Below, one piece after another: positions 35,466-44,202 of a stretch of 64,000 nt of DNA. The DNA is from Stappia sp. 28M-7 (GTDB lineage: Bacteria; Pseudomonadota; Alphaproteobacteria; Rhizobiales; Stappiaceae), in the NCBI RefSeq assembly GCF_014252955.1, contig NZ_JACMIA010000001.1:434001-498000 (forward strand), in the 5' to 3' direction. The position numbers and the translations under genes were made by a program. Positions within the stretch are counted from its first letter, which is position 1, and each line of letters starts with the position of its first letter. Under the pieces are notes generated by a model. It did not search any database. It had not been told where the DNA came from and saw only the letters and a program-made list of their open reading frames with translations.

Positions 35466-37927
35466 GGCACCGGCTGCCCGCCGAGCGGCAGTAGCACGCC
35501 CTGCGGCCTTGCGTCGGTGGGGGCGCCCGCTCGGCGGCGCAGCATCACCGTCTTCACATGCCCCGGTGCCAGGTGGAACCAGTTGTCGAGCGCCAGGAAC
35601 GCCTCGTCGCGGATCGACACGCTCTGCGCGATCCGGTCGCTCGAAAGCTGCAGGCACCAGCCGCCGTCAGGCGTTGCCACCGCCTCGGCGACGATCTTCG
35701 CCCCGCGCGCCAACGCCTTGCGCCCGAGCGGAAAATGGAAGGCCTCGTCCAGCACCGCACCCGTTTCGGGATCGAGAATCCGCACATGCACGCAGTCATG
35801 CGAGGGCGGGCCGAAGCGGAAGGCGTAGGTCGTGTCGAAAAAGGCGCCGATCAGCTCCGTTGCCGGCAGGCTCTCGCTGCCATGGGCGGGAATGTCGAGG
35901 GTCTTGTTGCCGCCGGCGACGGTCATGTGTCCCTCGCGCAGGCACGCGATCTCGACCCGTAGCGCCCGCGCGTCGGGCCTGTCGTTCTGCAAGTGGATGT
36001 CGAGCCCGTTGGTGCCTTCGTCGGTCACGGTGAGGCGCATCGGAGCGAAGGCCCGGCGCAATCCGTGCCAGGCGGATTTCGGCGTGCCGTCGCTGCCGAT
36101 CACGCCCCAGCCGGCGCCCGGCATCAGGTCCTGGAAGGTCCACACGAGCGCGCCGCCGCAGCCCGATCCCTTGCGCCGCCATTCCGCGAAGGTGGTCTCC
36201 ATGACTTCGGCCACGGCCGCCCGGCCGTGGTCGAGATAGGAAGCCGGATCGCCATAGCGCAGGTCGAGCGGTTCGGTGCCGTAGAGCTCGCGGACATAGT
36301 GGTCGCGCACGTCCTCGAAGTCCCAGCCGACATCCCGGTCGCGCGGCACGCCGCGCTTCCAGTCCGGATGGTGGCAGGGAGCCAGCTCGGAGACGGCGCC
36401 GGGCTCCGGTACATTGGAAAAGGCGAGGCATTCGCCGGCAAAGCGCACATTCGCACGCCTTGCATCCTCCAGCGGCCTGCGATAGGCGCCGACGCCGTAG
36501 TAATGGGCGATTCCCGCATTGGGCGAAAACGGCATGGCCCCGCCGCTCGGCGAGTTCGGCACATAGGGCACGTCGGGCCGCGCGCTTGCCGCCGCACCCG
36601 GCAGGATCTCCTCGGTCAGCACCCCGCGCCAGCGTTCCTCGGGCAGGCCCATCATCGCGCCCTGCTGGTGCATCTCGCTGCCGCCGCAGATGACGGCAAG
36701 CGATGGTGAGGCGCTTGTCCTGCCGAGCAGGTCCGATGTCTCGCGGGCGACTTTCGCCGCGAAGTCCGGATCGCTCGCCGGATAGTCGAAATTGGCGAAG
36801 GGCAGGTCCTGCCATACGAGAATGCCGAGTTCGTCGCACAGCTCGAAGAAGGCAGGGCTTTCCGGCGCCATCGTTCCGCCGATGCGCAGCATGTTCATGT
36901 GCGCGTCGCGCGCCAGCTCCAGCCAGGGGCGATAGGCATCAACGGTGCCGGGCAGGGCGCAGATGTCGGCGCTGGTCCACACCGCACCGCGGCAGAACAC
37001 CGGCACGCCGTTGACGAGGAGGCCGAAGCCGTTGACGTCCGGACCCCGGTCCACCTCGATCCGCCTGAAGCCGGTGCGTGCCAGCAGCACCTCGCGCCCC
37101 TCGCAGACCAGCCGGACCTCGTGCAGGGCGGGCGTGCCGTGGGTATGCGGCCACCAGGGTTCGATATCGGGAAGCTCCAGCGTGGCGGCAAGCTTGCCGT
37201 CGGCCTGCTCTTCCAGCGGCGCCTCGATGCCGGCACAGGCGATGCGTGCGCCTGGCGCAAGCCCGTCGCCGGGCCGCAGCGAAACGGTGAGCTGTCCGGT
37301 GCCGTCCTCGCTGAGAGCGGTGCGGACGGAAATGTCGTGCAGCAGCACATCGGAGCGAGCGGTGAGCGTCATTCCTCGCCAGGGACCGACCGCATGCACG
37401 CTCGGGCACCAGCCCGGCATGTGGCCGAGCAGCGTGGTGCGGACCATCCTCAGGCCCGGCTCGTCGGCAAGGCGCGTGCGCCAGCGCGCGCGCGGGCCCT
37501 TGCGGGCGAAGTGCGGCGTCAGCGCGCGAAAGCAGAAGACCAGCTCCGCCGGGCCATCGAGGCCGAATTCGACCTCGAGCGGCTGATACATGCTGTCGGA
37601 GGTCAGCAGCGGCGCATCGCCGATCCAGGCCTCGCAGACCGTCGCCAGCCCGTCGCAGCGCAACACATGCGTCCCGGACTTGGACGGTGCGATCCGGCAG
37701 CGATACCAGACGTCCTTGTCGTGCAGCGGCGTCGGCGCCTCGCGCGAAAAGCGGCCGGCCGCCTCCAGCGCGGCCGCCGCCGTTCCAGGCACCTGTGCCG
37801 GCACCCAGTCTGCCTCGACGTTCATGTCGGAGGGCGTCGTCCAGGCATACGCCGGCGTGACGCAGAGCTGCCAGTCGGCACCGGCGAGACGGTTCGCGGC
37901 CTCGGGGAGGGTGGCAAGGTCGATCAT
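35450..37927 (-). CDS. Glycoside hydrolase family 2 (beta-mannosidase-like)
   Basis: 825 residues from the ATG at 37925-37927, 5 bases after GGGGAG. N-terminal sugar-binding jelly roll (DVWYRCRIAP...), immunoglobulin-like domain, then a TIM barrel with WTSADICALPG, MNMLRIGGTMAPESPAFFELC and ILVWQDLPFANFDYP; the acid/base is in ICGGSEMHQQG and the later WDFEDVRDHYV region should bear the nucleophile. No signal peptide, so it appears cytoplasmic. It is the last gene of the carrier-protein operon, 40 bases after the DUF1839 gene. Family membership is clear, but the mannosidase specificity is not proven. Confidence 0.85.
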   Translation of the reverse strand: MIDLATLPEAANRLAGADWQLCVTPAYAWTTPSDMNVEADWVPAQVPGTAAAALEAAGRFSREAPTPLHDKDVWYRCRIAPSKSGTHVLRCDGLATVCEAWIGDAPLLTSDSMYQPLEVEFGLDGPAELVFCFRALTPHFARKGPRARWRTRLADEPGLRMVRTTLLGHMPGWCPSVHAVGPWRGMTLTARSDVLLHDISVRTALSEDGTGQLTVSLRPGDGLAPGARIACAGIEAPLEEQADGKLAATLELPDIEPWWPHTHGTPALHEVRLVCEGREVLLARTGFRRIEVDRGPDVNGFGLLVNGVPVFCRGAVWTSADICALPGTVDAYRPWLELARDAHMNMLRIGGTMAPESPAFFELCDELGILVWQDLPFANFDYPASDPDFAAKVARETSDLLGRTSASPSLAVICGGSEMHQQGAMMGLPEERWRGVLTEEILPGAAASARPDVPYVPNSPSGGAMPFSPNAGIAHYYGVGAYRRPLEDARRANVRFAGECLAFSNVPEPGAVSELAPCHHPDWKRGVPRDRDVGWDFEDVRDHYVRELYGTEPLDLRYGDPASYLDHGRAAVAEVMETTFAEWRRKGSGCGGALVWTFQDLMPGAGWGVIGSDGTPKSAWHGLRRAFAPMRLTVTDEGTNGLDIHLQNDRPDARALRVEIACLREGHMTVAGGNKTLDIPAHGSESLPATELIGAFFDTTYAFRFGPPSHDCVHVRILDPETGAVLDEAFHFPLGRKALARGAKIVAEAVATPDGGWCLQLSSDRIAQSVSIRDEAFLALDNWFHLAPGHVKTVMLRRRAGAPTDARPQGVLLPLGGQPVPYAAG

Positions 37928-37967
37928 CTGGCTCCCCGATATCGGGTCTGGCCGCACCGTGTGCGCG

Positions 37968-38975
37968 TCACGCGGCGAGCATGCGCAGGCGTGCGGGGAG
38001 TTTCTCTTCCAGCCCCGCCATCAGCGTGTCCCAGGCCGTGGCCGCCGGGGTCAAGGCCTCGCCGAGACCCGCGAAGCGCTTGCGCGCCAGCGCCCGTGCC
38101 AGCTGGAACTGCAGCGTCTTGCAGCATTCGGAGATGGCGCGTGCAGCCTCCGCCTCCGCCGCAAGACTGCCGTCCTCGGCGAGCCAGTCGAGATGGCTTG
38201 CCGCCAGCTCGAAATTGGCGCCCGCCTGGCGCAGCGTGTTGAACGCGTATTTGTGGAAGGCCTCGAAGGGACGCTCCGACAGGGCCTCGATCTCGGCTGC
38301 GAAGCTAGACGCATAGGCGGCAAAGGGATTGTCCTTCGGCCGTCGCGCCAGATGCCCGGCGAGCAGCTTCCAGGCGATCTCGCGCGGATTGCCGGCCAGG
38401 GAAGCATCGGGCGCCGTCTCGGGCAGCTTGGCGAACTCGGTATAGGGCAGGAAGGGCAGGCGCTGCGCATGCGTGCCGCGCTGGAATACCCCGTCGAAAT
38501 CCTCGCCCTCCAGTTCGAAGAAGCCGGCATTGTGGAAGTAGCGCAGGCGCTTGGCATCTTCGTCCAGCGCGGTGATCGCCACCGTCGTCTTGCCGTGCTC
38601 GATCCGGTAGCTGACGCCCTGCGTGTCGGGCAGGAAATAGCTGTCCACCTCGACGAGGCACAGCCGGCCGCGGGCGATCTGCGTCGCCACATGCTGCTCG
38701 ACCGGCTCGTAAACCGCCAGTTCCGTCGCGCGGATGCCGTACAGGGTTTCCAGGTCCTCCAGCGGCACCTTGAAGAAGGTGAACTGGTCGCCCTCGAAAT
38801 CCTGCGCCACGGTGAAGCCGAGCATCGCCTCCACCGGCAGGCCGAGCGCATGCAGCACCTCGATCCAAAGATCGACATAGCAGTTTGTCTCCGGCCACAT
38901 CCGGCCTGCGTCGTGCAGGGGATGCGGCCGGTAGCCGTCGGCCCGAAGGGCGGAGAGCCTGTCGAACGCGGGCAT
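37968..38975 (-). CDS. DUF1839 protein, putative cysteine-type acyltransferase
   Basis: 335 residues from the ATG at 38973-38975 (an ATG four codons earlier is possible). I recognise this as the DUF1839 family that accompanies amino acid:carrier protein ligases. Cys32 lies in PETNCYVDLWIEVL, then LVEVDSYFLPDT (108-118) and a His at 127 (YRIEHGKTTVAI). This order of Cys, a VDxYxLP strand and His resembles, by eye, the N-terminal domain of BtrH, which moves an aminoacyl group from a carrier protein to an aminoglycoside in butirosin synthesis. If correct, it would deliver the charged amino acid to an acceptor. The C-terminal half is helical. The BtrH link is inference. Confidence 0.75.
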   Translation of the reverse strand: MPAFDRLSALRADGYRPHPLHDAGRMWPETNCYVDLWIEVLHALGLPVEAMLGFTVAQDFEGDQFTFFKVPLEDLETLYGIRATELAVYEPVEQHVATQIARGRLCLVEVDSYFLPDTQGVSYRIEHGKTTVAITALDEDAKRLRYFHNAGFFELEGEDFDGVFQRGTHAQRLPFLPYTEFAKLPETAPDASLAGNPREIAWKLLAGHLARRPKDNPFAAYASSFAAEIEALSERPFEAFHKYAFNTLRQAGANFELAASHLDWLAEDGSLAAEAEAARAISECCKTLQFQLARALARKRFAGLGEALTPAATAWDTLMAGLEEKLPARLRMLAA

Positions 38976-38977
38976 GG

Positions 38978-39889
38978 TCAGCCCCACAGCGCCTTGCGCA
39001 CGTCCGCGGGCCAGTCGGCCGTGTCCAGCCCGTGGCGGGCGAACAGCGCGAGCGCGATCCGCTCCAGGCCGAAGCCGACGCAGGCCGTGTGGGCGGTCTC
39101 GCCATCGGCGGTCTTCAGGCCCCAGGTCGTGCCGAAGTGGTCCTGGTGGTAGTTGAAGCTGAGGCAGGCGGTCTTGTTGGCCGACGAGGTCACCGGGATC
39201 AGCAGCTCGAATTTCAGCTTCTGCTCGCGCTGGCTGTTGCCCATCATCTTGCCGGCACGGCCGAAGAACGGATCGTTCGCCGTGTCCAGCTCGACATCGA
39301 GGCCGACGGCGGAGATCAGCTTCTGCCCGCGCTCCATCCAGTCCTCGCGGAACTCCATCACCTCGTCCGGCGTGCCCATGCGCACGAACTCGCGCATGCG
39401 GAACAGCTGCATGCGGGCCGGGTCCTTGGACGGTTCATGGCGGAAGCAGTAGGACTGCAGGTCGAACAGCCCGCCGCCGGCCGGCAGCGGTCCGCGCTTG
39501 GACACCACCGGATAGAGCGGGTAGCAGGCGGCCGGCGTCAGCACCACGTCGGTGCCCTTCTGGCCTTCCGTCCAGTCGCCGCCCTCGGCGATGCACTGCA
39601 GCAGGTTCATGTGATCGAGCTCGCAGCCGCAGAAGCTGTGCACGGTGCCGGCCAGCTGCGGGAAGCTCTTCATGTAGCCCGAGCCCTCGAAATGGGCGCG
39701 GTTCATGCCCGGCGGGAAGCGGATCACCTCCGGGCGCGCGTCTGCCGGCGCATGGGCGTCGATCAGCTTCTCGAAGCGCGCGATCACGTCCTCGAAGGCG
39801 CCGCTGCGGCCGTAGAGGCCGTCGATGCCGGTGTCGATCAGCAGGCCGGCGGCAAGCAGCCGGTCGAGCAGCGAGCTCTGCATGTCCAT
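38978..39889 (-). CDS. Amino acid:[carrier protein] ligase (class II seryl-tRNA-synthetase-like)
   Basis: 303 residues from the ATG at 39887-39889, after GGGAGGG; an ATG seven codons upstream is weaker. It is a catalytic-core-only class II aminoacyl-tRNA synthetase homologue with no tRNA-binding domain: motif 2 is [20 protein letters not shown] and motif 3 is [13 protein letters not shown]. Zinc ligands C122, E167 and C270 have the same spacing as C131/E176/C279 that I recall for Bradyrhizobium Bll0957. Those enzymes activate glycine or alanine with ATP and load it onto the phosphopantetheine of a carrier protein, not onto tRNA. The carrier protein is encoded two genes upstream. Confidence 0.93.
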   Translation of the reverse strand: MDMQSSLLDRLLAAGLLIDTGIDGLYGRSGAFEDVIARFEKLIDAHAPADARPEVIRFPPGMNRAHFEGSGYMKSFPQLAGTVHSFCGCELDHMNLLQCIAEGGDWTEGQKGTDVVLTPAACYPLYPVVSKRGPLPAGGGLFDLQSYCFRHEPSKDPARMQLFRMREFVRMGTPDEVMEFREDWMERGQKLISAVGLDVELDTANDPFFGRAGKMMGNSQREQKLKFELLIPVTSSANKTACLSFNYHQDHFGTTWGLKTADGETAHTACVGFGLERIALALFARHGLDTADWPADVRKALWG

Positions 39890-39902
39890 GGTTCCCTCCC
39901 GA

Positions 39903-41084
39903 TCAGCCATAAAGGCTGGTGTCCTGCTTGTGCACGAGCAGCATGGTCGACGTGTTGCCGAGGATGCGGTCGTTGGAAATCATCAGCTGGGCCGAATGCG
40001 CGTCGCGCAGGTGCCGGCCGAGGCTGAAGGGCGTGCCGTTCTTGTAGGCGAGGATGCCGCAGATCAGCATGCAATGATTGATGATCGACAGGATCGTCTG
40101 CGAACTGGCGATCTTCAGGTTGTTCATCGCCACGGCAAAGCTCATGGCCGAGAGCTTGTCCTCGTCCAGCCGTGCCGCGTCGTATTTCTCGATGGCTGCC
40201 ACGATGCTGGCCTTGACGCCCTGCAGCAGGGCCGAAGCCTCCGCCACGCGCAGCGCGCCGGGGGGCGTCTGGTCGGGGCTGCGGCGGGCGGCAGCACGCA
40301 CGAAGGCCTGCGCCTTGGCGAAGGCATCGGCCGCGATGCCGTACCACACCGCACTCCACAGGATGTGCGAATGGGCGAGCATCGACTGGGCAGCGATCTC
40401 GGCAAAGGGCCGGGGCAGGATCTGCTGCGCCGGAGCCTCGCCCTTGAACAGGAACCCGTCCGAGCAGGTGCCGCGCATGCCCAACGTGTCCCACACATGG
40501 GTGCGTTCGAGCGTGTACTGGTCCTTCAGGAAGACGGTCATCACCTGGTCGCTTGAGGCAGCCTGCGGGTGCGCGCGCGATGTGATGAGGATGGCGTCGG
40601 CTTCCGTGCCGTAGGAGATGACGGTGGCATCCTTCTGCAGCCGGCAGGTGTCGCCCTCGACCTCGATCGCGCAGATCGAGTTGCGCAGGTTGCCGCCGAT
40701 GCCCCCTTCCGTGGTCGCCGAGGCCAGCAGCAGCTGCTCCCCCGCGACCCGGCTCATGAAGGCGCGATGCCAGGTGTCGCCTTCGCCGTGGCTGACGAGG
40801 CTGGAAACCTTGATCTGGTGCATGGCGAAGACCATCGCCGCGGCCGAGCACGCCTGCCCCAGGATCGTGCAAAGCTCGGAAATCTCCGCGACCGATGCAC
40901 CGTCGCCGCCCAGGTCCGTCGGGATCTGGCAGCCGAGCAGCCGCTCCTGGCGCATGGCGTCGACCGCCTCGCGCGGGAAGCGCGCCTCGATGTCGACCGC
41001 ATCTGCGTGGGTGGCGGCGATCGCTGCCACTCGCCGCATGCGCTCGAACAGCGTCATCGCCATTGCGGAGCCGAGCGCGTTCAT
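39903..41084 (-). CDS. Acyl-CoA dehydrogenase-like flavoprotein lacking the usual catalytic glutamate
   Basis: 393 residues from the ATG at 41082-41084 (GTG at 41087 is an alternative), overlapping the carrier-protein stop by one base. The family fold is clear: N-terminal helical domain with [16 protein letters not shown], middle beta domain with [15 protein letters not shown] and [13 protein letters not shown]-terminal helices with [11 protein letters not shown] (RDA at 360-362). Where most acyl-CoA dehydrogenases have the YEG(T) glutamate the sequence is LMISND, so the general base is absent or placed elsewhere. It may oxidise the aminoacyl group while attached to the carrier protein. That substrate is inferred from the operon. 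Confidence 0.85.
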   Translation of the reverse strand: MNALGSAMAMTLFERMRRVAAIAATHADAVDIEARFPREAVDAMRQERLLGCQIPTDLGGDGASVAEISELCTILGQACSAAAMVFAMHQIKVSSLVSHGEGDTWHRAFMSRVAGEQLLLASATTEGGIGGNLRNSICAIEVEGDTCRLQKDATVISYGTEADAILITSRAHPQAASSDQVMTVFLKDQYTLERTHVWDTLGMRGTCSDGFLFKGEAPAQQILPRPFAEIAAQSMLAHSHILWSAVWYGIAADAFAKAQAFVRAAARRSPDQTPPGALRVAEASALLQGVKASIVAAIEKYDAARLDEDKLSAMSFAVAMNNLKIASSQTILSIINHCMLICGILAYKNGTPFSLGRHLRDAHSAQLMISNDRILGNTSTMLLVHKQDTSLYG

Positions 41085-41341
41085 CACGCCACCTGCTCGC
41101 CCGGTGCGAGTTCGGCCACTGCCGAAGAGATCGCGCCGATGCTGGAGAAGGTCTTGCGGTTGAGCATGGTCTCGGGGAACTCGATGTCGAACCGCTCCTC
41201 CAGCGCCAGCATCAGCTGGACCGAGGCGAAGGACGACAGGCCAGCGGCATAGAGATCCGCATCATCGGCAAGCGTGGCGACATCCACGGGAAGCTTGCCG
41301 TGACTGGCAATGATCTTCCTCACGTCCTCGGTAATCGGCAT
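41084..41341 (-). CDS. Acyl carrier protein, partner of the amino acid ligase
   Basis: 85 residues, acidic four-helix carrier protein. The phosphopantetheine serine is S37 in YAAGLSSFASVQLML, followed by the typical helix ALEERFDIEFPE. The motif is GLSS rather than the DSL of fatty-acid ACP, marking it as a specialised carrier. It is the first gene of the operon ACP - flavoprotein - ligase - DUF1839 - GH2 and follows an AT-rich upstream region. Its expected cargo is glycine or alanine loaded by the ligase. Confidence 0.92.
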   Translation of the reverse strand: MPITEDVRKIIASHGKLPVDVATLADDADLYAAGLSSFASVQLMLALEERFDIEFPETMLNRKTFSSIGAISSAVAELAPGEQVA

Positions 41342-41748
41342 TGTCGTTCTCCTGTAAATTCGGCGCTCTGCTAAATTGTTTCTGCTTCTTGTGGCGGTGT
41401 TGGACGTGTTGTCGCATGTTCGAATTGAAAATATCTAAACTTGAATACAGACGCCGTCGCGAAATTTGTTAAGGTTAAAATTGAACTTCTCCTCCGCGCC
41501 GGGCCGTCCTCGCCGTGCACAGGGACACGCTATATCAGCAAGCCCTGCGGGCAGGGCGGAAAAGACGTCTTCTCTTCGCAGCCACCGTCTGCTGGTGGCC
41601 GTCCTGCGCCGGAAGTTGGCGCTGCTCGTTTTAATTGACCGTCCGGTCGATCAATTATTAAATGCCGGCGATGGGCGTTGACGCCTGCCCGCATGGCGGG
41701 GAAAAAGACGCCGGCAACAACGGCCCGGCCGGACCAGGGAGATTTCTG
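41342..41748. promoter_or_regulatory. AT-rich divergent intergenic region between carrier-protein operon and thiolase
   Basis: 407 bases with no supported gene. Bases about 41355-41490 are much more AT-rich than the surroundings and are the likely promoter of the carrier-protein operon. The right part holds a TetR-like palindrome (separate entry). A short open frame starting near 41441 has no credible product. Confidence 0.5.
41632..41657. promoter_or_regulatory. Nested palindrome, putative TetR-family operator for the thiolase gene
   Basis: TAATTGA (41632-41638) and TCAATTA (41651-41657) are perfect inverted repeats; inside them GACCG-TC-CGGTC (41637-41648) is another, with its centre shifted by 2 bases. 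The GACCG-N2-CGGTC core is the type of site used by TetR-family regulators of acyl-CoA catabolism such as PaaR. It is about 90 bases before the thiolase start. No cognate regulator gene is in the window. Confidence 0.55.
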
Positions 41749-42954
41749 ATGCGCAATGCCTATATCGTCGATTACGTCCGCACGCCGATCGGCCGCTTCG
41801 GCGGTGCGCTGTCCTCGGTCCGGGCGGACGATCTGGGCGCGGTGCCGATCCGTGCGCTGATCGAGCGCAATGGCGGCGTGGACTGGGCGCGCGTCGATGA
41901 CGTGATCTATGGCTGCGCCAATCAGGCAGGCGAGGACAACCGCAATGTCGCGCGCATGGCCGCGCTTCTTGCCGGCCTGCCGGTCGAGGTGCCGGGCACC
42001 ACGGTCAACCGCCTGTGCGGCTCGGGCATGGACGCGGTGATCATGGCCGCGCGCGCCATCCGCACCGGCGAGGCCGATCTGATGATCGCCGGCGGTGTGG
42101 AGAGCATGTCCCGCGCGCCCTTCGTCCTGCCCAAGGCCGACAGCGCCTTTTCCCGCCATGCCGAGATCCACGACACCACCATCGGCTGGCGCTTCGTCAA
42201 TCCCGTGATGAAGGCGCAATACGGCATCGATTCCATGCCCGAGACGGCGGAAAACGTCGCCGAGGACTACAAGGTCGCGCGTGCGGATCAGGACGCCTTC
42301 GCCGCCCGCTCGCAGGACCGCGCCGTCGCGGCCCAGGAGAACGGCCGCCTTGGCCGCGAGATCGTCCCCGTGACCATCCCTCAGCGCAAGGGCGATCCGG
42401 TCGTCGTTGACCGCGACGAGCACCCGCGCGCCGGTACCACCGCCGAAAAGCTCTCCAAGCTGCCGACCCCGTTCCGTCAGGGCGGTTCGGTGACCGCCGG
42501 CAATGCCTCCGGCGTCAACGACGGTTCTGCCGCGCTGCTGATCGCTTCCGAAGAGGCTGTGAAGGCCTATGGCCTGACGCCGATCGCCCGCATCATTGGC
42601 GGGGCGGCGGCCGGCGTGCCGCCGCGCGTCATGGGCATCGGTCCGGTGCCGGCGACGCGCAAGCTGATGGCGCTGCTGGGGCTGTCGATTGCGGATTTCG
42701 ACGTGATCGAGCTGAACGAAGCCTTCGCGGCGCAGGGGCTGGCGGTGATGCGCGAGCTGGGGCTGGCGGACGACGCGGCGCATGTCAACCCGAATGGCGG
42801 CGCCATTGCGCTCGGCCATCCGCTCGGCATGTCGGGCGCGCGCATCGTCGGCACGGCGGCGCTGGAGCTGGCCGAACGCGGCAAGTCGCGTGCGCTCGCC
42901 ACCATGTGCATCGGCGTCGGCCAGGGCATCGCCTGCGCTATCGAGCGCGTCTGA
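41749..42954 (+). CDS. pcaF: 3-Oxoadipyl-CoA / acetyl-CoA thiolase (PcaF/PaaJ type)
   Basis: 401 residues from ATG 41749; the frame is open upstream but the family start ([20 protein letters not shown]) fixes it. Catalytic residues: C90 in [11 protein letters not shown]357 in [17 protein letters not shown]387 in [10 protein letters not shown]. The segment [16 protein letters not shown] and [17 protein letters not shown] are characteristic of the 3-oxoadipyl-CoA thiolases of the beta-ketoadipate and phenylacetate pathways. It would split 3-oxoadipyl-CoA to succinyl-CoA and acetyl-CoA. It is alone here, without other pca or paa genes, so PaaJ, PcaF or a broader thiolase role are all possible. 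Confidence 0.85.
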   Translation: MRNAYIVDYVRTPIGRFGGALSSVRADDLGAVPIRALIERNGGVDWARVDDVIYGCANQAGEDNRNVARMAALLAGLPVEVPGTTVNRLCGSGMDAVIMAARAIRTGEADLMIAGGVESMSRAPFVLPKADSAFSRHAEIHDTTIGWRFVNPVMKAQYGIDSMPETAENVAEDYKVARADQDAFAARSQDRAVAAQENGRLGREIVPVTIPQRKGDPVVVDRDEHPRAGTTAEKLSKLPTPFRQGGSVTAGNASGVNDGSAALLIASEEAVKAYGLTPIARIIGGAAAGVPPRVMGIGPVPATRKLMALLGLSIADFDVIELNEAFAAQGLAVMRELGLADDAAHVNPNGGAIALGHPLGMSGARIVGTAALELAERGKSRALATMCIGVGQGIACAIERV

Positions 42955-43090
42955 GGCCTTAGTTATCTGGGAAGAAACTTCCCGCAGTCTCTTGACGGTC
43001 GGCGGTCCGCGGGCGGACAACCGCACTGAGATTCCGGAAAATGGGGCAGACCGCGGCGGGTTTCGCCGCGGCCGGAATATGGAGATCGAC

Positions 43091-43381
43091 ATGGAAGACG
43101 GCGCGGACGATCCACGGCGCAGCAGCCGGGTGAGAACGCTCAAGCAGGGAAGACTGGTGCTGCAGGGCAAGGGAGGGTTCGGCATCGATTGCCGGATCGT
43201 CAATCTCTCGCCTCATGGCGCCCGGCTGAAGCTGGAAACGCCGCTGACCCGCAGCGAGGCCGTCGACCTCGTCTTCCTTCCTGAGAATATCCGGACCCCG
43301 GTCAAGGTCATCTGGCAGGAGGAAAACCAGATGGGGGTGGAGTTTTCCGAACCCCTCACCTGGCTGAAGAACCTGACCTGA
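43091..43381 (+). CDS. PilZ-domain protein (c-di-GMP receptor)
   Basis: 96 residues from ATG 43091, 6 bases after GGAG; ATG 43079 in the same frame is an alternative. The c-di-GMP binding elements are present: an Arg-rich RRSSRVR near the N-terminus (RxxxR) and IVNLSPHGARL (a variant of [D/N]xSxxG). A single stand-alone PilZ domain probably relays c-di-GMP to motility or polysaccharide synthesis. It is transcribed in the direction of the thiolase but separated by 136 bases, and converges on the methyltransferase gene. Confidence 0.88.
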   Translation: MEDGADDPRRSSRVRTLKQGRLVLQGKGGFGIDCRIVNLSPHGARLKLETPLTRSEAVDLVFLPENIRTPVKVIWQEENQMGVEFSEPLTWLKNLT

Positions 43382-43383
43382 TC

Positions 43384-44202
43384 CTAGCTGCGGGGCAGGG
43401 CGGCAAGGTCGAAATGGCCGACCCGGGTCACCAGCTCGCCTGCCCGGATCTGCTCCAGTCGCAGGGCCAGCCACGCCTCCAGCGCAGCGGCATCCGCGCC
43501 GGTCTCGCGTGCCGCCTGCGCCCAGCCTTCCACCAGCATCGTCTGGAATGCGGTTTCCCCGGGCAGTGCCTCCCAGTCGGCGGCGCCGTCCGTGACCTGC
43601 AGGCCCGCCTTGCGGAACGCGGCTGCGGCATGGGCATGGGCTTTCGGCCCCAGCGCCGGCCCGAAGCCCTTGTCGCTGCCCTGATGCGCCCGCATCGCCG
43701 CATGCACGGTCTCGTCGAAGGGATGTTCCGGCTCCAGCGCCTGCCGTCCGTCATAGGTCAGCATGGCGAGGAACGGCAGCCCGCGCGTGGCCAGCGTCTC
43801 AGCCAGCCCGTCGATCCACTGCGCCGACACGAGGTCGAGAAAGGCGGAGGTGGTCACCGCGTCGATGCCGTCCAGCAGCCCGGCCGGGAGCCCCGGCGCC
43901 AGGTCCGCCGCGACGATCTCCGCCGCCAGTCCGTCGCGTTCGGCCATGTCTGCGGCCAGTGCCATCAATGCCGGATCGTGCTCGGCAAGGCGCCAGCTGG
44001 TGGGAAAGCGCAGATGCGGATGCAGCGCGCGCATCGTCGCGCCGGTGCCGGCGCCAAGGTCGAGGATCACCAGCGGCGCGTCGCCCTTCCTGCGCGCACG
44101 GGTCTCGAGGTGGCCGAGAAAGGCCTCGCGCACGGCCGCATTGCGGGCCCGCAGGTCCGCCGGTTCGCGCGCGGAAAGCCAGTCGCCGGAAAAGCCGCTC
44201 AT
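43384..44202 (-). CDS. Class I SAM-dependent methyltransferase of the pterin-synthase-like operon
   Basis: 272 residues from the ATG at 44200-44202, overlapping the GT4 stop (ATGA). SAM motif I is VILDLGAGTGATMRAL, with AEHDPALMALA as the acidic motif II and DAVTTSAFLDLVS after it. I do not recognise a substrate-specific group. It is the last gene of a four-gene minus-strand operon (dehydrogenase, PTPS-like, GT4, methyltransferase), so it presumably methylates the product of those enzymes. Confidence 0.8.
   Translation of the reverse strand: MSGFSGDWLSAREPADLRARNAAVREAFLGHLETRARRKGDAPLVILDLGAGTGATMRALHPHLRFPTSWRLAEHDPALMALAADMAERDGLAAEIVAADLAPGLPAGLLDGIDAVTTSAFLDLVSAQWIDGLAETLATRGLPFLAMLTYDGRQALEPEHPFDETVHAAMRAHQGSDKGFGPALGPKAHAHAAAAFRKAGLQVTDGAADWEALPGETAFQTMLVEGWAQAARETGADAAALEAWLALRLEQIRAGELVTRVGHFDLAALPRS

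Noticed and set aside
42969-42983. GGGAAG-AAA-CTTCCC hairpin after the thiolase gene
   Set aside because: Only a 6-bp stem with no T-run; too weak to call a terminator.
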